Shown here: one piece after another, positions 31,589 to 47,919 of the stretch
Numbering within the stretch: the stretch's first letter is position 1
Layout of the letters: every line of letters begins with the position of its first letter
Assembly (NCBI GenBank): GCA_019426215.1
Contig: CM033396.1
Span: 22,893,101-22,957,100, forward strand
Direction: 5' to 3'
From: Buddleja alternifolia
Lineage: Eukaryota; Streptophyta; Magnoliopsida; Lamiales; Scrophulariaceae
Length of the DNA: 64,000 nt
Translations under genes and position numbers: made by a program
The notes under the pieces: generated by a model
Told to the model about the DNA's origin: nothing
Seen by the model: only the letters and a program-made list of their open reading frames with translations
The model's database searches: none

Positions 31589-34500
31589 AACTGACTGCTC
31601 TGAATTTCACTGTTAAATTTTCTGCTGATTTTTCAGTTTTGAAGAATTCTCATTGATTCTTCTGAAATTTAATGGAAAATGGATTCTGTAAATTATGAGC
31701 TTCAGTTATGTGCAGGAATATGATATACGGAGGAAATGCAGAAAGGAGATAACAGAATCAGTTGCAGCTCGAACGAAGTCTTAATTTACCCTTGAATATC
31801 TGGGAAATTACATGACGCAATGTTAACCGAGAAGTATCTGTGGAGGATAAAACTGTCAATTCGCTAGCTGTTGGTTGGAAATTCTGTTAATTATCGCGCC
31901 AACAGGGGACCTTGCAGAACTGAACAATTGCTAAAACCATTTTTATAATTTTGTTGGAATTTAATTTGGTGGGAAACAAATTACATGTTTCCTGCGAGGA
32001 GTATATTCATAACTCATACTACGTAAACGGCAAAAGTTGGAAAAAAGAAAAAAAAAAAAAAACCAAGAACGAAAAACAAATTAGTAGTACTCATTTTTTA
32101 AGTTGAAAAAAGTTGGAAGTGTTCCAATAGTAAAAGATTAATAGGGATAGCTAATTTGACATGTAAATTCCTTACAAGGAACCAATGATACGAAATACTG
32201 GATACGCATAGTATAATACGTGATATAGAGTATTATACAGGATATGTATTATTTAACTTTAGTCAAAATTTATAGAGTATAATACGGGATATGTATTATC
32301 TAACTTTAGTCAAAATTATAGAGTATTATTAATTAAGTATAATACGAGACATATAAAATACGTGTACTAAACGGTTTAATTCAAAAGTACGAATATATTA
32401 TTAAGTTCACAATGCATATGAGAAATAAAAATATTTTTTTAATTATACATATATACGTGTATTATAAAAAATATAGTACGAGTTTTAAACAACTTCTGAT
32501 ACCGAGTCGTCATTTGAAGTTGTTTCAGATAATTGTCAAGGTCAAAATTGTTATTTGCGATTATATTTACCATTTAATTATTGAATAGTGTTACTCAAAA
32601 CTCATGTTAGTGTTATTGTGTTACATTCAGACTAGTCCACAATGATAATTATTTGCAATTCGCAAGCACATTCTCCTATAAGTACTCCACTCATCCCCAA
32701 GTGAAAAATTACATGGATTCGCAAATCCATGTATTCAATCTCAGCAATAAATATTTTTTGAAAACACGCCATGTCAACATCTCAAAGATGAAGAGATTAT
32801 CTTATCTAGACGAAAAATTCAGGCAACACCATTTCGATTGGGAATAGAAAATGAAAAATTGATCTGTTGTATTGAAGGTTGGATCTCATCTCTCGTATAT
32901 ATACGTGTTGATACATTTTTGTCGGGATTCACTACCTTAGGCCCGCCTTAATTACCAAATTGGTGTAGTTTTTTTCTTCTGTTGTTAAGAAGTTGTATGC
33001 ATCCAAAATTTAATCAAATACAAAGAGCAAACAAACTGAGTAAAATTCGGTCAGGTATAGTTGGACATAAAAGACAACAGAAACCCAAATATTATGCATT
33101 TCCCATAATAGTTAACTCATACATAGTTCATTCTTTTTGCATCAGTTTATTGGAGATTAATTGATTTGGTTGGTTTAAGTAAATTGATAGGGAAAGGAAA
33201 AGAAAACATAAGAAAATTCATTTTTCTTTGTTTGATTACTAGAGAAAAAGAAAAAACAGACGAAATGAGAAATCTAAACTAATTTGAGACAATTATTTTT
33301 CATCAACAATTGGTGAGAAAAATAATAAAAACAAAGAACTTTTTCTTTCCTGTGCCAAAATTCTTGAACCAAACATAGTGTAAAACTCAATAAGCTAAAC
33401 GAGACAATTATATCTCGCAAATCCAATTGGGAAGAATATTTGGTCTATGTTATATCATATTATATAAATATTTATTATTTTCCACATTTTATATTTCGTA
33501 ACACATGACATTCACCTAACATAATAGTTTTATAGTAAATATATAAATTGGAGGAAAATAAGATATGATTTTGCGAAGCCTTTCAAATATAATTTGGGGG
33601 AATTGGAATATAAAATTCGACAGAGAAGAATATGATTATTTATTTTATTCTATTTTTCTTCTTTAAATCTCTTGCCTCGTCTCAGCGAAGTAGATAGAAA
33701 GAAGAAAACGAATCTGATTACAACGACTTATTAAATTTAGTCTATTAAAATTAATTATTTGCTGAGTTCAATTAGCCGTTGGCTAATGTGTTCCAGCTGA
33801 AATTTTCAACGGCTAATTACAACTCAAAACTATGCAAACAAGGGAACAAAATGTAGCATAAATAAACTTTCCAACTACCTCTTGGTCATCCTTGATTCAA
33901 TTCTCACATCTTGTTTCAACAAGTTTCCACATCGATAATTACAAATCCTAGTCATAATGCTCCAAGAAATTTCACAAACCCAAAGTTGAGAAATCTCTTC
34001 CCAAGCTTCAAAGTGTGTGTGCGTGCCCATAGTCAATCTCTAATTTCGCATATGTTCTCAAATAGAACTAATTAACTTATAAGTCGTTGAAAACATCTCA
34101 AAGCTAACATCAAAGGATGCTCGACTTAGTGACACAAGCAGACAGAGGGCCTTACATTGGTAATAGAAAAATGTAGTAAGATTAAGATCAAGGAAAACAG
34201 GATGCTCAAATATTCAAAGTTTAGCGGTCGAGAGAAGATGGAGGTTCAAATGCTTAAATTATGTGAGTTCATAAACCTACAAAAATGGATCAACAAATCC
34301 CACCCACATGGAGGAGGATCCACGGCATTGTGTTTCAACTTTAAACCAGGATCAGTATAGCATAGGTCAAATTAAGTTGTTTAAAGAAGAGTAAAGAGTT
34401 TTAAGACCATGCAATGGCAGAAAAATATATTAAGCCTCCTCAAAAAGACTCAAAATGTGTAAAACTTGTTTAAACAAATCAGAAGCTAACACCCAATTGG

Positions 34501-34633
34501 TAGTAAAAAGACTCAGCAAAACAAATTGTCGAGGAGCCTCTCATCAGTTGTCAAGCAATCTATCAGAATAAAATGACCAAAAGCCGGAGGTTCAAACATT
34601 TATTGTATAGCAGACAAGCTGGCAGCAGTCCAA
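31589..34633. other. Intergenic region between the two host genes
   Basis: AT-rich spacer containing the promoter of the O-fucosyltransferase gene on its left side and the 3' untranslated region of adenylate kinase on its right. An imperfect direct repeat of about 60 bp (GGATATGTATTAT..AACTTTAGTCAAAAT) occurs twice at about 32235-32330. No further gene is supported. Confidence 0.65.
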
Positions 34634-38592
<3,959 letters not shown>

Positions 38593-39743
38593 TGAGATCA
38601 GAGATGTAATGAGAGAGTGTTCTAATAAATTCTTTTGTTATGTTTTGGGAGTTGGGATTACTTGGGAATTCGGACCTTCCAATGCTTCAAATTCAAGCAG
38701 GCGCAGGCTGAGGTTTTGTTCAAAAGACAGTTCTACCCCTTTTATGTTTCCTTGGTTTCACATCCCAACAACTTCGGTTTTTCTTTCCCATCAAATTAGT
38801 TTGGCAAGGCTTGTCTTCTTTCGTATGGTCCTATGGGGTAGTTTGCTCGAAGATAACATATTTGGCGAATTTAGCAGTATCACTGAGGCCAGATTGATGC
38901 ACCGTACACATATGTTATCTTTGCGCCACTTCTTGGGCGCATCCCGAAAAGCTCTGGAGCGGGGCTCGATTTCTTGTGTCAGCACAGACTGTATGACTAT
39001 CCTAGATTACGGTACCAGTCAGAGAAGTTTGGGTCAGTTAACTTATTAGATTCTAGGATTACTGAGAGTGGAGTTTTAGCCATGTTTTCTGTGTATAGCG
39101 AAAAAGGAATTCGATAAGCATCAATCTTAATTATATTCACATGTAATTTGCTCTTTAATCACATGTATGCTCCCATTATTTATTGAGCTCCATCACCCCT
39201 TAGATAGAAACTTGGGAGAGGTTAATCTCCCAATGGGCTTGAGCCTCCAATACCCATCATATATCACGACTCAGGGCCGATGTGACAGAAATATTCAATT
39301 AGTGCGCCATCCCCTTCCACTCGTGGTTCTCAAGATTTTCCGCCTCACATTTCGTGCATGCCCCAAGAATGTGAGCCCACGCAGTACTAGTGTTAAATCC
39401 AACACATCAAATTATCACAGCATATCAGCAAACGAGATTGTTCCACGACTCATGGCCAACATCTAAATGAACCGACCACCGTGTGCACTTCTATTCAACC
39501 ACCAAGTCTTATAGAAGGCCTAGTTGTAAATTTATCTCCTTGACTCAACACTCATTCCACGACTCATGGCCGATGGTAGTGAATCTCAATGATTCCCTTT
39601 CACAACTAATGGTGGAAGGCCCAGATTAATCTAAATCATCCAAGTTTTAAATTAATCCATTAAGGGGCTTAAAATAATTTCAGTGGGGTTTTCACATACA
39701 AAGTCTCACAAATTGCAGTTATTTATCTTTCTTAGGTGACCAT
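38593..39743. other. Upstream region of adenylate kinase and unclassified repeat-like DNA
   Basis: The first 400 bp or so should hold the kinase promoter and 5' untranslated region; no clear TATA box was called. A 181-codon plus-strand frame (38504-39049) runs antisense through exon 1 and is probably spurious. From about 39070 the sequence looks like degraded LTR material, with the phrase CCACGACTCATGGCC recurring at about 39444 and 39559, but no borders were found. Confidence 0.5.
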
Positions 39744-41433
39744 TGTTGTGTTTCGATCTAGCGGATAAAAATTTTATTTGAATCACACCAGAAATCAGAT
39801 CCGGGGTTTCATGATATGTTTTCACAATAAGAAAAATAAATCGAGAGGATAATCAAATTACCTCTTGACGACAAAAATTTGATTAATCAGTAGCAGCCTC
39901 AGACTCTTGCCTCTAGATAACTACGCAGAAAAATATCTCTAAGAGAGCCCCCCCGATCTCCTCCACTGCAAGTAAGGCCGCGACAGCTAGTTAGGAGAGA
40001 TGGGAGAGAATTTTCATCTTTCTTTTGCTTTAGGTTTGTTTCTCAGAGTCAGATTCTAAAGTGACTTGGAGTTGGAGTTATGTTACTGACTAACAACTAC
40101 TGGGGTTTTAAAATAAAACCCCTGTCTAACTAACATAGAGGGGGCCGACCGCTAGGACTTAAGGATATGGGCTTTCGAGCTTTGTTCCATCTTCGCCCAT
40201 GTATAATTAATTAAGTCCAAGTCCAAGTCTAGTTGGACTTTAATTAATTACTTTAATCTAATTAAACTTAATCCAATTAATTTAATTCAACTTATAAATT
40301 AATTTTCAATAAATTTAACTTATGAATTAATGATTTAATTAATTTATTTAATCTAATTAAATGTCTTTAATTAAATCATGCCATTCATTTTGTTAGTTAT
40401 TCATATCCAATGTGAATTTATCAAAATACCCTTAGTATAGAAAATTATTTCTTTTCTTCACAGAACGCAACTCTCTAGGCTCGATTCAATTGGCAATGGG
40501 AGGATACCAAAGGATAAGGTTGTCACCTAGCGAGCACCGTGGAGCCAAATCGTAGCCCAATTGAATAGGAGATGAATATGTCGTCACGAACCTTGATTAC
40601 GATTACCATATGCGTATAAACTCTTCACCGAAATGACCCGATTAAGTAAGAGCTATGATACGTCAAACTCATAGAACTTGATACTGTACTTTGTAATCAA
40701 AATAATGTGAAATTACCAAACTACCCTCAGTAACTATCACTAGCTAGTTTATATGCTTTAGCAAAAGACTTATAATTTCAATTACTTATGATTGAACAGG
40801 ACACAAACTCGTTTACTATCAAGGCGATGAATTCCATATTAGTAGTTATCTTACAATGTCAAATAAACTATTCAAATCGTTGGCCCCACCTATCAGGTGA
40901 TACGTGTCTAACTACTCTGTTAACAGGTCTAATATTACAAACACATTGTAAATAACTCCTCAGGTCAAAAGTCCACACATACTATCGCAATCTTAATCCC
41001 CTTCATTGACTGTCAAAGAGTAAATACCCATGTGATCGGATTAAGGCGAGTCGAGTTCAAATATGTTAATTCCATTAACCATATTCATGACACAGGCTCC
41101 CACTATCAAATCTATTCAACTAGCACTCCTTGTCAAATCAAGTGTCATACGAGTTGAATTTTAATGCCCAATTAAAATTTCAACTCGCGAACCAATATTA
41201 AGAGATTAAGTACTTGACTTTTTCATTGCCTCCTCTTATCCACATAAAAGGTGGAAAGTCTATCTTCAAATCTGAAGGACTATTTGTTCAATACAATTAA
41301 ATGCTGAGATTTATATGAACAAAACCAATGAATCTTTATTCTATAAATAGAAACATAATCATTTGTACAAAATAACTTATAAATGCCCTATTCAATCTAA
41401 TTCATCATTGGCATTAAGGGCATATACCTAACA
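39744..41433 (-). repeat. 3' LTR of Angela-type element B
   Basis: On the minus strand this begins TGTTAGGTATATGCCC and ends CACAACA, about 1.69 kb. It is similar in layout to the copy C LTRs. The purine tract AAGTGGGAGAT adjoins its start, marking it as a 3' LTR. The left border at 39744 is inferred from resemblance to the start of the solo LTR at 57872. Confidence 0.75.
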
Positions 41434-41549
41434 ATCTCCCACTTACACTCAATGTCAATCGCTATGGTATCTGGTGACCATTTTCTCAAGATGTCTATCT
41501 AGCACTGCATGTGATAATGGCTTGGTGAGAGGGTCAACAACGTTGTCCA
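41434..41549 (-). mobile_element. Polypurine tract and last internal bases of Angela-type element B
   Basis: These 116 bp match 43208-43322 of copy C, which are the polypurine tract and the 3' end after RNase H. The sequence is cut at 41549 by the LTR of copy C. The remainder of element B is absent from the window. Confidence 0.82.
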
Positions 41550-43207
41550 TGTTAGGAATCCCGTACAGGAAAACAGAGAATTGCAGCGGAAGATTCGAGG
41601 ATTCCTACCGGTAGATCACAAAAATAGATCTGATGATTTTTCATGGGTTTCGCAAAATTTAGAACGAATAAACATACCCTTTTGATTCGTTTATTGATTC
41701 TGCAGAACATCAATCCTCCAAGGGCTCTTGTCTCTAAAGCTTCACGCCAAACGAACATTCCAAAGATCCCGAGACTCCTCCTTCTTTACAGTAGTGGACG
41801 GCTGGAGAGGAGAGAGGGGAGAGAGTTTTTTTCTTTTTGTGTTGTGTAATGTTACCTTGTTACTTAGGGTTTGTTCCACTATAGGAGTCCTTTTAAACTC
41901 AACTAACTTGTGGAACAAGTTGGAGGCTAATCCAAAAAGCCCTAAGTGGCCGCCCCACCTAAGGTTGCCTTGGACTGGGTGGGATTTTAATTTGCTTGTC
42001 TAATTTCTAGCCCATCTGTATATATTTAAATTTAAATCCAATTTAAATATAATATATACTATTAATTAATTCCAATTAATTAATGTACTAATCAAATAAT
42101 TTAATTTAATCCAATTAAATTAAATATTTAATTAATTGATTTAATCTAATTAAATCAATCAGTCCATTTAATTCTTTCTAAAAGATTTACACAAAAAGAT
42201 ACATCCTGCTTGTTTCTTATAGCGCGACTCTTTAGATTCGTCTCAATTGGCAAAGGGAGGAATTACATAAGGATGGGAGTGTCACCTAGCCAGTTCTGTG
42301 GACTCACATCGTAACCCAATTGAGTACGAAATGAACGAATCATTTTACGAACCTCTTGATCATAAATGCCGTATGAGTATAAGCCCTTCACTGACGTATC
42401 CCGATCAAGTGAGAGTCATGGAAAATGTCAAACTCACTAAATTTGATGTTGTGCATTAGATTATAGCATAATGAAATTACTAAACTACCCTCAATGTCCC
42501 ACATGAGTTAGTTGTTATGCTTTGGCCAAAGATTTATAATTTCATTAGCTTATAATCGCACAGGATACTTTCTCGTTTACTATCGAGGCAGTGAATCCCA
42601 TCTTGGCGATCACTAATCAATTGCTACTTGTCTCATTGATATCGCACTTCGAGGTTGACCCCACCGATGGGTGATATGGGCCTAACTACTCTGGTAACAG
42701 ATCCAATAATACAAGCAGATTGATCATGAACCCTCAGGTCTAAGGCTCACGCATACTATTACGATCAGTAATCCAATCATTGACAGTTACTAAGTAAATA
42801 CCCATGTGATCGGATTACTACGAGTCGTGTTCGAATAGTCAATTCCATTGACATATCTATAATACTTGCTCCCACTATTCCTATAGCGTTCGACTGGCAC
42901 TCATCGTCAGAGCATGTGTCATACAAGTCGAATCTTAATGCCCAATTAAGATTCTTTGACTTGCGAACTCTTTTAAGTGATAAGGTGTAAGACTCTTCCC
43001 ATGCCACGTCTCTATTCCATAAAGGGCAAAGAGTTAAACCTTTATTCACATGGACTATATGTTCAATACTTATTTAGATGCCATAAAGATTTATATGAAC
43101 AAAATACAGATGCCTTTATTAATATCATTTTAATAGTTTGTACAACATAATGACATACCCTAATCTAACTATTTGTCCTCATTGGCATTTAGGGCATATA
43201 CCTAACA
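41550..43207 (-). repeat. 3' LTR of Angela-type C
   Basis: TGTTAGG...CCTAACA ends on either strand. It matches the right LTR over its full length with visible substitutions and short indels. Confidence 0.92.
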
Positions 43208-43219
43208 ATCTCCCACTTG
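43208..43219 (-). promoter_or_regulatory. Polypurine tract of Angela-type C
   Basis: Minus-strand AAGTGGGAGAT immediately precedes the 3' LTR. It primes plus-strand DNA synthesis in copia elements. Confidence 0.88.
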
Positions 43220-43311
43220 CACTTAATGCCAATCGCTTTGGTACCTTATACCCATCTTCTCAAGATGTTGCTTTAGCACCGCCTGCGCTAATGGCTTAGT
43301 GAGTGGGTCAG

Positions 43312-43767
43312 CTACGTTATCTGTTGAGTCTGCCCGACGATGTCGCCTCTTCCAACGATTTCTCGAATTATGTGATATCTCCTCTCTATGTGTTTGGATT
43401 TGTTGTGAGACCTTGGTTCCTTTGCTTGCGTGATGGCTCCATTGTTGTCACACCATAGCGGCAACGGAAGCTCCATGCTAGGAACAACTTGAAGTTCAGT
43501 AATGAACTTCTTTATCCAAACAGCCTCCTTGGCTGCCACATATTCAGCTTCGGTGGTCGAATCGGCAGTTGTGCTTTGCTTGGAACGTTTCCAAGACACT
43601 ACTCCACCATTCAACGTGAATATGAACCCAGAAGTGGATTTTCGGTCATCGATGTCAGATTGGAAATCTGAATCAGTATAACCATCCACTTTCATTTCTC
43701 CATTGCCATATGTGAGGATCATATCTTTAGTTCTTCTCAAGTACTTTAAGATTGATTTCACGGCCAT
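43312..43767 (-). pseudogene. Angela-type C RNase H
   Basis: The frame carries VDGYTDSDFQSDIDDRKSTS with the catalytic aspartates, GGVVSWKRSKQSTTADSTTE with the acidic third position, and HIERRYHIIREIVGRGDI. This RNase H degrades the RNA strand of RNA:DNA hybrids. A stop codon separates it from RT (after PGKEH at 43768). Confidence 0.9.
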
Positions 43768-44814
43768 TCAATGTTCTTTGCCTGGGTTAGCTTGAAACCT
43801 ACTTACTACGCTCACAGCGTATGCAAGATCTGGTCTTGTGCATAACATAGCGTACATGAGACTTCCCACTGCTGATGCATAAGGGATGGTATTCATTTCT
43901 CTTCGATCTTCCTCACTTTGAGGACTCATCTTTTTGGAGAGGTGAATTCCATGTCTCATGTGCAAAAGACCTCTTTTAGAATTTTCCATCCCAAATCGCT
44001 TCAGGACCTTTTCTAAGTAGAGGGCTTGGGAGAGACCTATTGTCTTATTCGATCTATCCCTGTAGATTCGAATTCCTAGGACATAGGTGGCTTCTCCTAA
44101 GTCTTTCATGGAGAATGTTCTTGAAATCCATGTCTTAACCGAAGTTTGCAAACCTGTATCATTCCCTATAAGTAGAATGTCGTCCACATATAGTACCAGG
44201 AATGATATCTTGCTCCCACTGACCTTTTTATAGACACATGGTTCATCCTCGTTTTTGATAAAGCCGTTGTTTCGTACTTCTTCATCAAAACGAAGGTTCC
44301 AACTGCGAGAGGCCTGCTTCAGTCCATAAATGGACCTATTTAACTTGCAGACCTTATGAGAATCGACATTGTATAGAAAACCTTTGGGCTGCTCCATATA
44401 GATATCCTCCTCGAGGAATCCATTTAGGAAGGCAGTTTTCACATCCATTTGCCAGATCTCATAATCCAGGTATGCAGCTATTGAAAGTAGAATTCTAATG
44501 GATTTGATCATAGCTACTGGTGAAAAGGTTTCCTCATAGTCAATGCCCTCCTTCTGACTATACACTTTCGCCACTAGCCTGACCTTATAGGTATCCACCT
44601 TGCCATCCAGACCTATCTTTCTCTTGTAGATCCATTTGCATCCAATAAGTACAATACCTTTGCGAGGATCTACTAGATTCCAGACTTGGTTCAAATACAT
44701 CGAAGCCATTTCCACTTTCATAGCTTCATGCCATTTTGCAGAATCCATATCCATCATTGCCTGGTCATAACTAAAGGGATCATCTCCATGGTTTCCTTCT
44801 GCTACTGCATACAA
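43768..44814 (-). pseudogene. Angela-type C reverse transcriptase
   Basis: An uninterrupted 348-residue RVT_2-type domain. WHEAMKVEMASMYLNQVWNL opens it. Then come GCKWIYKRKIGLDGKVDTYK, IWQMDVKTAFLNGFLEEDIY, SIYGLKQASRSWNLRFDEEV and the catalytic LYVDDILLIGND. RDRSNKTIGLSQALYLEKVL and YASAVGSLMYAMLCTRPDLA follow in the thumb/connection. A stop at 44818-44820 separates it from integrase. Confidence 0.92.
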
Positions 44815-44820
44815 ATTATG

Positions 44821-45388
44821 CTATCCTTGTAGCAGAGAACCATATCTCGTAGGCGGTTGAGATACTCTAGTAGACCTGCGCACTGATGGTTGTGTCATTT
44901 CTGGGTCGGGTTGGGTCTCTTGAACAGTGTCTTCCACAGGGGATTCATTTTGTTCTTGTAGAACAATACTTCTACCAGCTCCTCCTTCTCGAATGAATTC
45001 TTCTTCGAGAAAGATTGCCTGTAAGGCAACAATGATTCTTTGATCATCGGGAAGGTAGAAAAGGTATCCCATAGAATCCTCGGGATATCCAATGAATCGA
45101 CCTTTTATGGACCTAGCCTCCAATTTCTCTGCCTTGGTCTTTTTCACGTAAGCTGGGCAACCCCATATTCTTATGTGTTTCAGATTAGGCTTCCTTCCAC
45201 GCCATATCTGATGCGGTGTTCTAGGAACAGATTTGGAGGGACATCTATTCAGAATGTGAGTTGCTGTAAGCAGCGCGTGTCCCCACAATGAAATGGGCAA
45301 ATCTGTGTAGCTGAGCATGGATCGAACCATGTCCAACAGTGTTCGATTCCTTCGTTCTGCTACACCATTTAATTGTGGAGTTGCTAGA
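44821..45388 (-). pseudogene. Angela-type C integrase, C-terminal part
   Basis: The frame begins with the integrase motif NGVAERRNRTLLDMVRSML, whose first codons lie just left of the hAT insertion. It continues through ISLWGHALLTATHILNRCPS and IRIWGCPAYVKKTK to the linker before RT. The first catalytic residues are on the other side of the insertion (46202-46688). Confidence 0.88.
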
Positions 45389-46209
45389 TAGGGGTGTACA
45401 TAAACCCGCCCAACCCGTCCGAACAGCTCAACCCGAGCCGATCCGCCCGAAAACCGCCGATTTAGAATTATTAAATAATAGTGGCGGGTTGAAAATATTG
45501 CAACCCGCCACTTTCGGGTCCAGTGGTGGGTTTAATAATTGTAACCCGCCTAACCCGCAACCCGACCGCTAATAATTGTAACCCGCCTAACCCGCAACCC
45601 GACCGCTAATCATTTATATTACAAGTATAAGTATATATAGTTAAAGATTAACACTAAACTTTGAAAACTATATATGCATATATACTCTCTAATAAGAGTG
45701 GTTTATTCATATTCATGTAATATATTTTATTTTTTATTTGAGCAAACAAATTGACTCGTTTGAACACTTGTTTTCATTTGATTTGAACGAAAAATTTATA
45801 TGTATATGTATATTTTGATGATAAATTTACAAAAAACATTAATTTTATTAATATTTTAGAGTTTTTCACTCATTAGAAATCATGGTAATATGAATTTTAT
45901 TTGATAACACCACTTATTTGTGTATTTTTTACCAACTCAATTTTTTTTAGTTAAATGTACAAAAAGTATAATAATTAATTTCTTACTTACTACTTATAAC
46001 TAAAATTAAGTTGTAAAAATTATAACTATAATTTGATAACCCGCCAACCCGCCCGCTAAAACATTAAATCCAACCGACCCGAACCTCTCGGTTTGAAAAG
46101 ATAATTATGCATTTTCGGTTTGATATTTTGTCAACCCGCACATGTCGGGTCGGGTTAATTTTTTTTGTAAAACCGCCCGAACCCGACCGTGTACACCCCT
46201 ATTGCTAGA
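45381..46209. mobile_element. hAT-type non-autonomous element 3 with 8-bp target duplication
   Basis: The element proper is 45389-46201 (813 bp), TAGGGGTGTACA...TGTACACCCCTA, flanked by the exact duplication TTGCTAGA (45381-45388 and 46202-46209). The outer 12 bases are perfect inverted repeats. Subterminal DNA is rich in AACCCGCCC/GGGCGGGTT words, and 45543-45570 is repeated at 45573-45608. The centre is AT-rich and codes for no transposase. Confidence 0.93.
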
Positions 46210-46688
46210 GGAGTAAGCTGTAACAGTATGCCATGTTCCCGAAGGAACTGGTCAAACTCCGCATTCATATACTCGTCACCGCGGTTAGACCGAAGTGTCT
46301 TGATATGATGCCCGGTTTGGTTTTCGACTAAAGTCTTGAATTCAATGAATTTTTCCAATGATTAAGACTTGTACTTCATTAAATACACGTAACCATACCT
46401 AGAATGGTCATCAATAAATGTGATGAAGTTTTGAAAACCACTGCGGGCCATATTTCCAAATGGTCCGCACACATCAGTATGAACTAGACCTAAGACTTCT
46501 GTGGCTCTTTCAAAATTTCCTGTGAAGGGGGACTTGGTCATCTTGCCTTGGATACAAGACTCACAAGTGGGACAGGGGTCTGATCCCAATGAGTCTATGA
46601 CTCCATCTTTTTCTAGCTCGTGTAGTCTTTGGTCCCCGACATGACCTAGTCTCAAGTGCCATAGCTGTCTCAAGTTTGTATCATACAT
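46202..46688 (-). pseudogene. Angela-type C integrase, N-terminal part
   Basis: WHLRLGHVGDQRLHEL and CPTCESCIQGK give the HHCC zinc module. VHTDVCGPF and RSNRGDEYMN carry the first two acidic positions of the integrase core. A stop near 46360 and the hAT element break the frame. Confidence 0.88.
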
Positions 46689-46799
46689 TCTACGGTTTCT
46701 TGTTACAACATTAACATTACAATCATTTTGGACATTAATATAATATAAACCATTTATTAAAGACGCATTGCCAACACATTCATTTCTAAAATAAATATC

Positions 46800-47237
46800 T
46801 CAAGAATTGTTCACAAAGGAAAATAAATAACCTTTCCTGACTAAAACAGGAATTGAAACAATATTCTTAAGCCCGTTGGGCAAAACAAGGCAATTGTCTA
46901 AATATAATAAATCTCCAGATGATAAACTAAGGGAAGTGGTGCCAATGTGTGAGGCTGCTACACTATGACCGCTGCCAACATTGATCATCACTTCACCATG
47001 CTCCAGTTTCTTACTTCTTTCCAGCTCCTAATTCATAACACATATGTGAGCACTAGCCCCAGAGTCTAGAATCCAGGAAGTTGAAAATATGGTAACAGAA
47101 CAATTTGTTTCTAAAATGTTAAGTTCTATACCTGAAGTAATTTCTGCATTCAGCATGGGACAGTCACGTTTCCAGTGCCCCATCTCATGGCAGTGAAGAC
47201 ATGTGTCTGTCTTCTTTGGACCCTTTTTCTTAAACTT
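46800..47237 (-). pseudogene. Angela-type C zinc knuckle and protease
   Basis: In the same frame that follows the gag stop, CLHCHEMGHWKRDCP (CX2CX4HX4C) is visible at about 47160-47205. It is followed by SWILDSGASAHIC with the catalytic DSG near 47060-47090. The protease runs into NCLVLPNGLKNIVSIPVL. A TAG near 47030 and a stop just before 46800 interrupt it. Confidence 0.82.
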
Positions 47238-47919
47238 CTAAGTCTTTGTGATTTTGGGTTCACTGATTTTGCCAGCTAGTTCAATGTTAGTTGAAATAAC
47301 AGGAAACTTGAATGCACCCCAACTCTCTTTCGTTCGTTGTTGTGCAGTCATCAGCTTGCTCATAAGTGTCGAGAGTGATCCTTCAATGTCATCCATGTCA
47401 AAATTGATGACGAAATCCAAGAAGGATCTAGGTAATGATTGGAGAATGAGGTCCACCTGTAGGTGAAGGTCCATGTAGTAACCCAGAGACCTAAGCCTGT
47501 CTAGCATGGAGATTATCTTTAAAACATGATCTTTAACATCCTCATTCTCTTTCATTTTTATGTTGAAGAGCTCTTTAGATACATAGTATCTGACGAAATT
47601 TCCGTGTTCCCCCGAACAGCTCCTCCAAGTGCAGCATGATGGATTTGGGACTATCCATGTTTTCATGCGTGCGTTGTAACTCGCCACACATGGAGCTCAA
47701 CATATAATCTCTTACTTTACAAGCATTAGAGACCCAATCTGAGTATGCTAGTTTGACTGAATCATCCTCGTTGACCCCAGGTCTCGGTGGTCGATCTAGT
47801 TCCAACATGTACTCGAGATTTTCATCATTTAGGACTATCCTCAGACCTCTGTTCCAATCAGAGAAATTCTGGTCGTTCAAAACGTTCTTTTCAAGCAAAA
47901 CTTTGAGTGGGTTTACCAT
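47238..47919 (-). pseudogene. Angela-type C gag
   Basis: The likely start is the ATG at 47919 (MVNPLKVLLEKNVLNDQNFS), because homology-like copia Gag text begins there although the frame is open further upstream. A frameshift at about 47575-47687 separates two halves. The second half has LDRLRSLGYYMDLHLQVDLI and LPRSFLDFVINF. A stop at 47238 precedes the zinc knuckle. Gag would form the particle shell. Confidence 0.85.

Noticed and set aside
31404..31616. Plus-strand and alternative-frame ORFs over exon 1 of the O-fucosyltransferase gene
   Set aside because: They are shadows of a long, low-complexity coding exon. The minus-strand frame has the domain motifs and joins correctly to four further exons.
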